Part shown: piece by piece, positions 31,762 to 32,672 of the stretch
Layout: each line of letters begins with the position of its first letter
How positions within the stretch are numbered: position 1 is the first letter of the stretch
Origin: JALZAA01 sp035316025
Lineage (GTDB): Bacteria > Actinomycetota > Acidimicrobiia > IMCC26256 > JACDBD01
Length of the DNA: 32,672 nucleotides
Direction of reading: 5' to 3'
Assembly: GCA_035316025.1 (NCBI GenBank)
Contig: DATFXL010000001.1
Coordinates: forward strand, 1 to 32,672
Position numbers and translations under genes: made by a program
The notes under the pieces: generated by a model
Database searches by the model: none
What the model saw: only the letters and a program-made list of their open reading frames with translations
Told to the model about the DNA's origin: nothing

Positions 31762-32456
31762 TCAGAGGGCCGGGGGTGTCGCCCTCGAGCGGGAGACCAT
31801 CACGACGCCGATTGCGAACATCCACAATAGGAACAGAACGAACGGGAAGAACAGCAACCCGCCGAGGAACACGATTCACGCCGCCGACGTAGCCGCTCAC
31901 GACGAGCCAGCGCGGGATCAGCGCCGCCCGACCGCTCAGGATCGACGTCATGAACACCAACAGTCCGGCGGTCGTCGCGCCGAAGAGGAGGATGGCGCCG
32001 AAGCCGGCACTCACGAAGGTGCGCATGATGTCGGCGTCTCGTGGTACGGGAGCGTCTCCGAAGACGACGCTGGCTGCCACAGATCCCTGTCCGAGCGCGA
32101 ACACGGCGAGCATGGCGACCATCACGACGCCACTGGCGAAGGTCACGGTCGCGATCCAGTCGGATCCGGCCGCCGCGCTGCGAAGCCACCTCGCGCAGCA
32201 CACCCAAGAAGATCAGGAACGCAATGGCCGCGAGAGTGAGCATGATCACGCCGAGCACGATCATCCGTTGATTTCCGCTGTCGAGGAAGTAGTTCCGCCA
32301 CTCCCGGTTCGACGCGTCGCCGTCGGGCGTGTCCGAGGCCATCACGAACCCGATGACGAACAGCACGACGAACACGAATGCGGCGATTCCTCCCGTGAGC
32401 AACCCGCCGCGAGCGGTTCCGGTCGATGCCGCGGTGGTAGTTGTCGTCGTTGCCAT
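31762..32456 (-). pseudogene. Hypothetical multi-helix membrane protein, two single-base frameshifts
   Basis: From ATG 32456 (AAGGG 7-8 nt upstream) the frame encodes a Thr-rich N-terminus, a first helix (GGIAAFVFVVLFVIGFVMAS), a second (MIVLGVIMLTLAAIAFLIFL) and then loses sense. Removing one A at 32183/32184 restores RSAAAGSDWIATVTFASG and further helices, and removing one T at 31875/31876 restores GVIVFLGGLLFFPFVLFLLW to the TGA at 31762. The corrected product would be 230 residues with five to six helices, like a widespread actinobacterial family of unknown function. Each lesion is an extra base in a two-base run, so a recent pseudogene and a sequencing error are both possible. Confidence 0.6.
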
Positions 32457-32589
32457 GCCCTGCCCTTTCATTCCGACCCGAGCCTAGGAGGCTCGGCGAC
32501 TCCGAATCATCTACTCCGAGGCCCGGCACGAAGACGGACCGGTGTCACTGCCCAGCCGTCGTTGTCTCTCCGACGCGCCCCGGTCGCCC

Positions 32590-32672
32590 CTACAGGTTCG
32601 ACTCGCTGTCGAGCTCAGCGAGTCGCCGGGCGATCGTCGCCATGATCCGGCTCGACAACTCCGGCGCGTCCG
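32590..32672 (-). CDS. C-terminal end of a gene entering from the right, possibly a cNMP-binding protein
   Basis: Only 27 codons are present, reading leftwards to TAG at 32590-32592. The sequence contains PELSSRIMATIARRLAELDSESN, which resembles the C-terminal helix of Crp-type cyclic-nucleotide-binding domains. The gene is cut by the window edge. The identification is weak. Confidence 0.4.
   Translation of the reverse strand, partial: DAPELSSRIMATIARRLAELDSESNL

Noticed and set aside
32479..32495. 7-bp inverted repeat with 3-nt loop upstream of the frameshifted membrane gene
   Set aside because: It could be an operator or part of a terminator, but there is no T-run and no second copy.

Overview
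The window is high-GC DNA with GTG and TTG starts, purine-rich ribosome binding sites and dense 4-nt gene overlaps. An F420-type luciferase-like oxidoreductase, a bc-type respiratory cluster with a three-helix Rieske protein and a di-heme cytochrome c, and many small accessory regulators suggest an actinobacterium, possibly a deep-branching one (Acidimicrobiia or Thermoleophilia). That placement is inference; there is no rRNA or other marker here. No tRNA, rRNA or CRISPR array was seen.

Left part (1-11.9 kb): a truncated GH15 glucoamylase fragment runs off the left edge. Beside it is a 293-bp stretch bounded by 27-nt inverted repeats (25/27 identical). Then come a 14-helix MFS exporter, a RibD/DHFR-like reductase and a hemerythrin-like protein. 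A LigD-type primase-polymerase with a short AraC regulator is divergent from a DrrAB-type ABC exporter. A PIG-L deacetylase follows. A tightly coupled operon encodes three VOC/glyoxalase proteins and an ECF sigma factor with a SnoaL-like tail; a STAS protein overlaps its end in antiparallel. A cupin and a SET-domain protein close this part.

Centre (11.9-19.7 kb, minus strand): a single eight-gene operon reads qcrC-qcrA-ctaC-ctaD-ctaE-orf121-ctaG-qcrB. It mixes all bc1-like subunits with a caa3-type oxidase and its assembly factor, which fits a physically coupled menaquinol:oxygen supercomplex. The oxidase subunit I carries Gln where the K-channel Lys is expected.

Right part (19.8-32.7 kb): a start-damaged Rho-N-like small gene and a second ABC exporter pair are followed by a catabolic-looking cluster. 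That cluster holds a LLM oxidoreductase, an SDR, a P450, a DapB-like dehydrogenase, an NTF2-like protein, a TetR regulator and another small NTF2-like protein. The same 14-bp palindrome (TAGCCG-N2-CGGCTA) lies in the SDR/P450 divergent promoter and in front of tetR, so an operator and a small regulon can be read directly from the DNA. Beyond it is a decayed patch with a nested stem-loop, two small zinc-binding proteins, and remnants of a cupin_5 gene and an alpha/beta-hydrolase gene. Two tandem epoxide-hydrolase paralogs, a membrane protein gene with two single-base frameshifts, and the 3' end of a gene entering from the right complete the window.
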